Assembly: GCA_003248775.1 (NCBI GenBank)
Contig: QFQX01000017.1
Location: 1 to 64,000 of the forward strand
Length of the DNA stretch: 64,000 nucleotides
Source: Shinella sp.
GTDB lineage: Bacteria; Pseudomonadota; Alphaproteobacteria; Rhizobiales; Rhizobiaceae
Direction: 5' to 3'
Shown: in pieces, positions 63,126 through 64,000 of the stretch
Numbering within the stretch: the first letter of the stretch is position 1
Layout: the number at the start of each line of letters is the position of its first letter
The notes under the pieces: model-generated
Told to the model about the DNA's origin: nothing
The model's input: only the letters and a program-made list of their open reading frames with translations
Databases searched by the model: none
Made by a program: the position numbers and the translations under genes

Positions 63126-64000
63126 TTATTCGCCGAGGCCGGCAAAGAGCGCTGTCGAAAGGTAGCGTTCGGCAAAGGACGGGATGATGACGACGATGGT
63201 CTTGCCGGCGTTTTCCTCGCGGCTGCCGACCTTGATCGCGGCGGAGAGTGCGGCCCCTGAGGAAATGCCGACCGGCACGCCTTCGAGGCGAGCTACGAGA
63301 CGGGCGGTCTCGAAGGCTTCGTCGTTGGTGGAAGGCACGATCTCGTCATAGATCGTGGTGTCGAGGATCTTCGGCGCAAAGCCCGCGCCGATGCCCTGGA
63401 TCTTGTGCGGGCCGGGATTGCCGCCGGAGAGCACCGGGCTGTCGGCGGGCTCCACGGCGATGACCTTGATCGAAGGCTTCTTCGCCTTCAGCACCTGGCC
63501 GACGCCGGTAATGGTGCCGCCCGTGCCGATGCCGGCGACGAAGATGTCGACCTTGCCATCGGTATCGTTCCAGATTTCCTCGGCTGTCGTCTTGCGATGG
63601 ATTTCCGGATTGGCCGGGTTTTCGAACTGCTGCGGAATGATGGCGTCCGGTAGCGTCGCGGCCAGTTCCTCGGCCTTGGCGATTGCGCCCTTCATGCCCT
63701 TCGGTCCCTCGGTCAGCACCAGTTCCGCACCGAGTAGCGCCAGCATCTTGCGGCGCTCGATCGACATGGTTTCCGGCATGGTCAGGATCAGCTTGTAGCC
63801 CTTCGCCGCCGCGGCAAAGGCGAGTGCGATACCGGTGTTGCCGGAGGTCGGCTCGATGAGGGTGGTCTTTCCGGGCGCGATCTTGCCCTGAGCCTCGAGG
63901 CTTTCGATCATCGCGACGCCGATACGGTCTTTCACCGAGGCGATCGGGTTGAAGAATTCGAGCTTGGCAAGAAGATTGGCCTTGACGCCCTTCTCCTTCG
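63126..64000 (-). CDS. cysK: Cysteine synthase A, truncated by window edge
   Basis: The C-terminal 291 residues of the PLP-dependent enzyme that makes cysteine from O-acetylserine and sulfide. The PLP lysine lies in NPIASVKDRIG near the edge; the substrate loop is EPTSGNTGIALAF and the PLP phosphate loop GIGTGGTITG. The N-terminus (about 40 residues) is outside the window at 64000. The start codon cannot be seen. Confidence 0.97.
   Translation of the reverse strand, partial: KEKGVKANLLAKLEFFNPIASVKDRIGVAMIESLEAQGKIAPGKTTLIEPTSGNTGIALAFAAAAKGYKLILTMPETMSIERRKMLALLGAELVLTEGPKGMKGAIAKAEELAATLPDAIIPQQFENPANPEIHRKTTAEEIWNDTDGKVDIFVAGIGTGGTITGVGQVLKAKKPSIKVIAVEPADSPVLSGGNPGPHKIQGIGAGFAPKILDTTIYDEIVPSTNDEAFETARLVARLEGVPVGISSGAALSAAIKVGSREENAGKTIVVIIPSFAERYLSTALFAGLGE

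Overview
This window looks like an ordinary chromosomal segment of a GC-rich alphaproteobacterium of the order Hyphomicrobiales, most likely family Rhizobiaceae (Rhizobium, Agrobacterium, Shinella or Ensifer type). The evidence is the pheT-pheS-rplT-rpmI-infC block, dnaN lying away from dnaA, a rhizobial-type PmtA, MbfA behind a perfect Irr-type iron control element, an FzlA-like protein, and short rhizobial intergenic palindromes. No rRNA, tRNA, CRISPR array, integrase or transposase was found.

Layout. 1-6150: leftward translation genes infC, rpmI, rplT, pheS and pheT. pheS and pheT are separated by three small accessory genes (DUF4160, DUF2442 and a membrane-anchored unknown). 6340-17740: a mixed set with hydrolase, BTLCP peptidase, Lrp/DUF2000 pair, iron exporter MbfA, truncated haemoglobin, orphan TRAP binding protein, AraC/Fsr-like pair, an unknown gene, and a MocR/flavin-oxidase pair. 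17840-22450: oxidoreductase, then a GtrA / GT2 / large membrane protein group that looks like a lipid-linked sugar transfer module. 22700-31260: an orphan phage/GTA-type spike base protein, xseA, quinone-reductase-like protein, a MarR/EamA pair with twin operators, aminopeptidase, and ybaK/arsC-like genes with a cysteine-rich MarR. 31300-33950: diguanylate cyclase and a globin-coupled chemoreceptor. 34250-37630: guaA, mtnN, thioesterase and TspO. 37700-42750: a four-gene periplasmic iron-type operon (imelysin, di-haem DUF1111, imelysin, DUF1513). 42900-53700: RNA methylase, RlpA, SDR, queG, fzlA, uppP, a small secreted protein, NDUFA9-like protein, DUF1330, pyrF, phosphatase-like protein, pmtA and dnaN. 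53940-64000: rsmI, yraN, the ugpBAEC operon behind a Pho box, cupin, gshB, comM and a partial cysK.

How they work together. Most genes are housekeeping. Iron and oxygen handling recur: MbfA, the imelysin operon, truncated haemoglobin, the globin chemoreceptor and TspO. Several divergent regulator/target pairs carry visible palindromic operators. Phosphate and lipid functions recur in ugpBAEC and pmtA. Points that most deserve a second look are the accessory genes inside pheST, an AUU start for infC, a hairpin that sequesters the ribosome site of the BTLCP gene, the orphan spike base protein, the sugar-transfer module, and a small secreted protein at 48771-48929.
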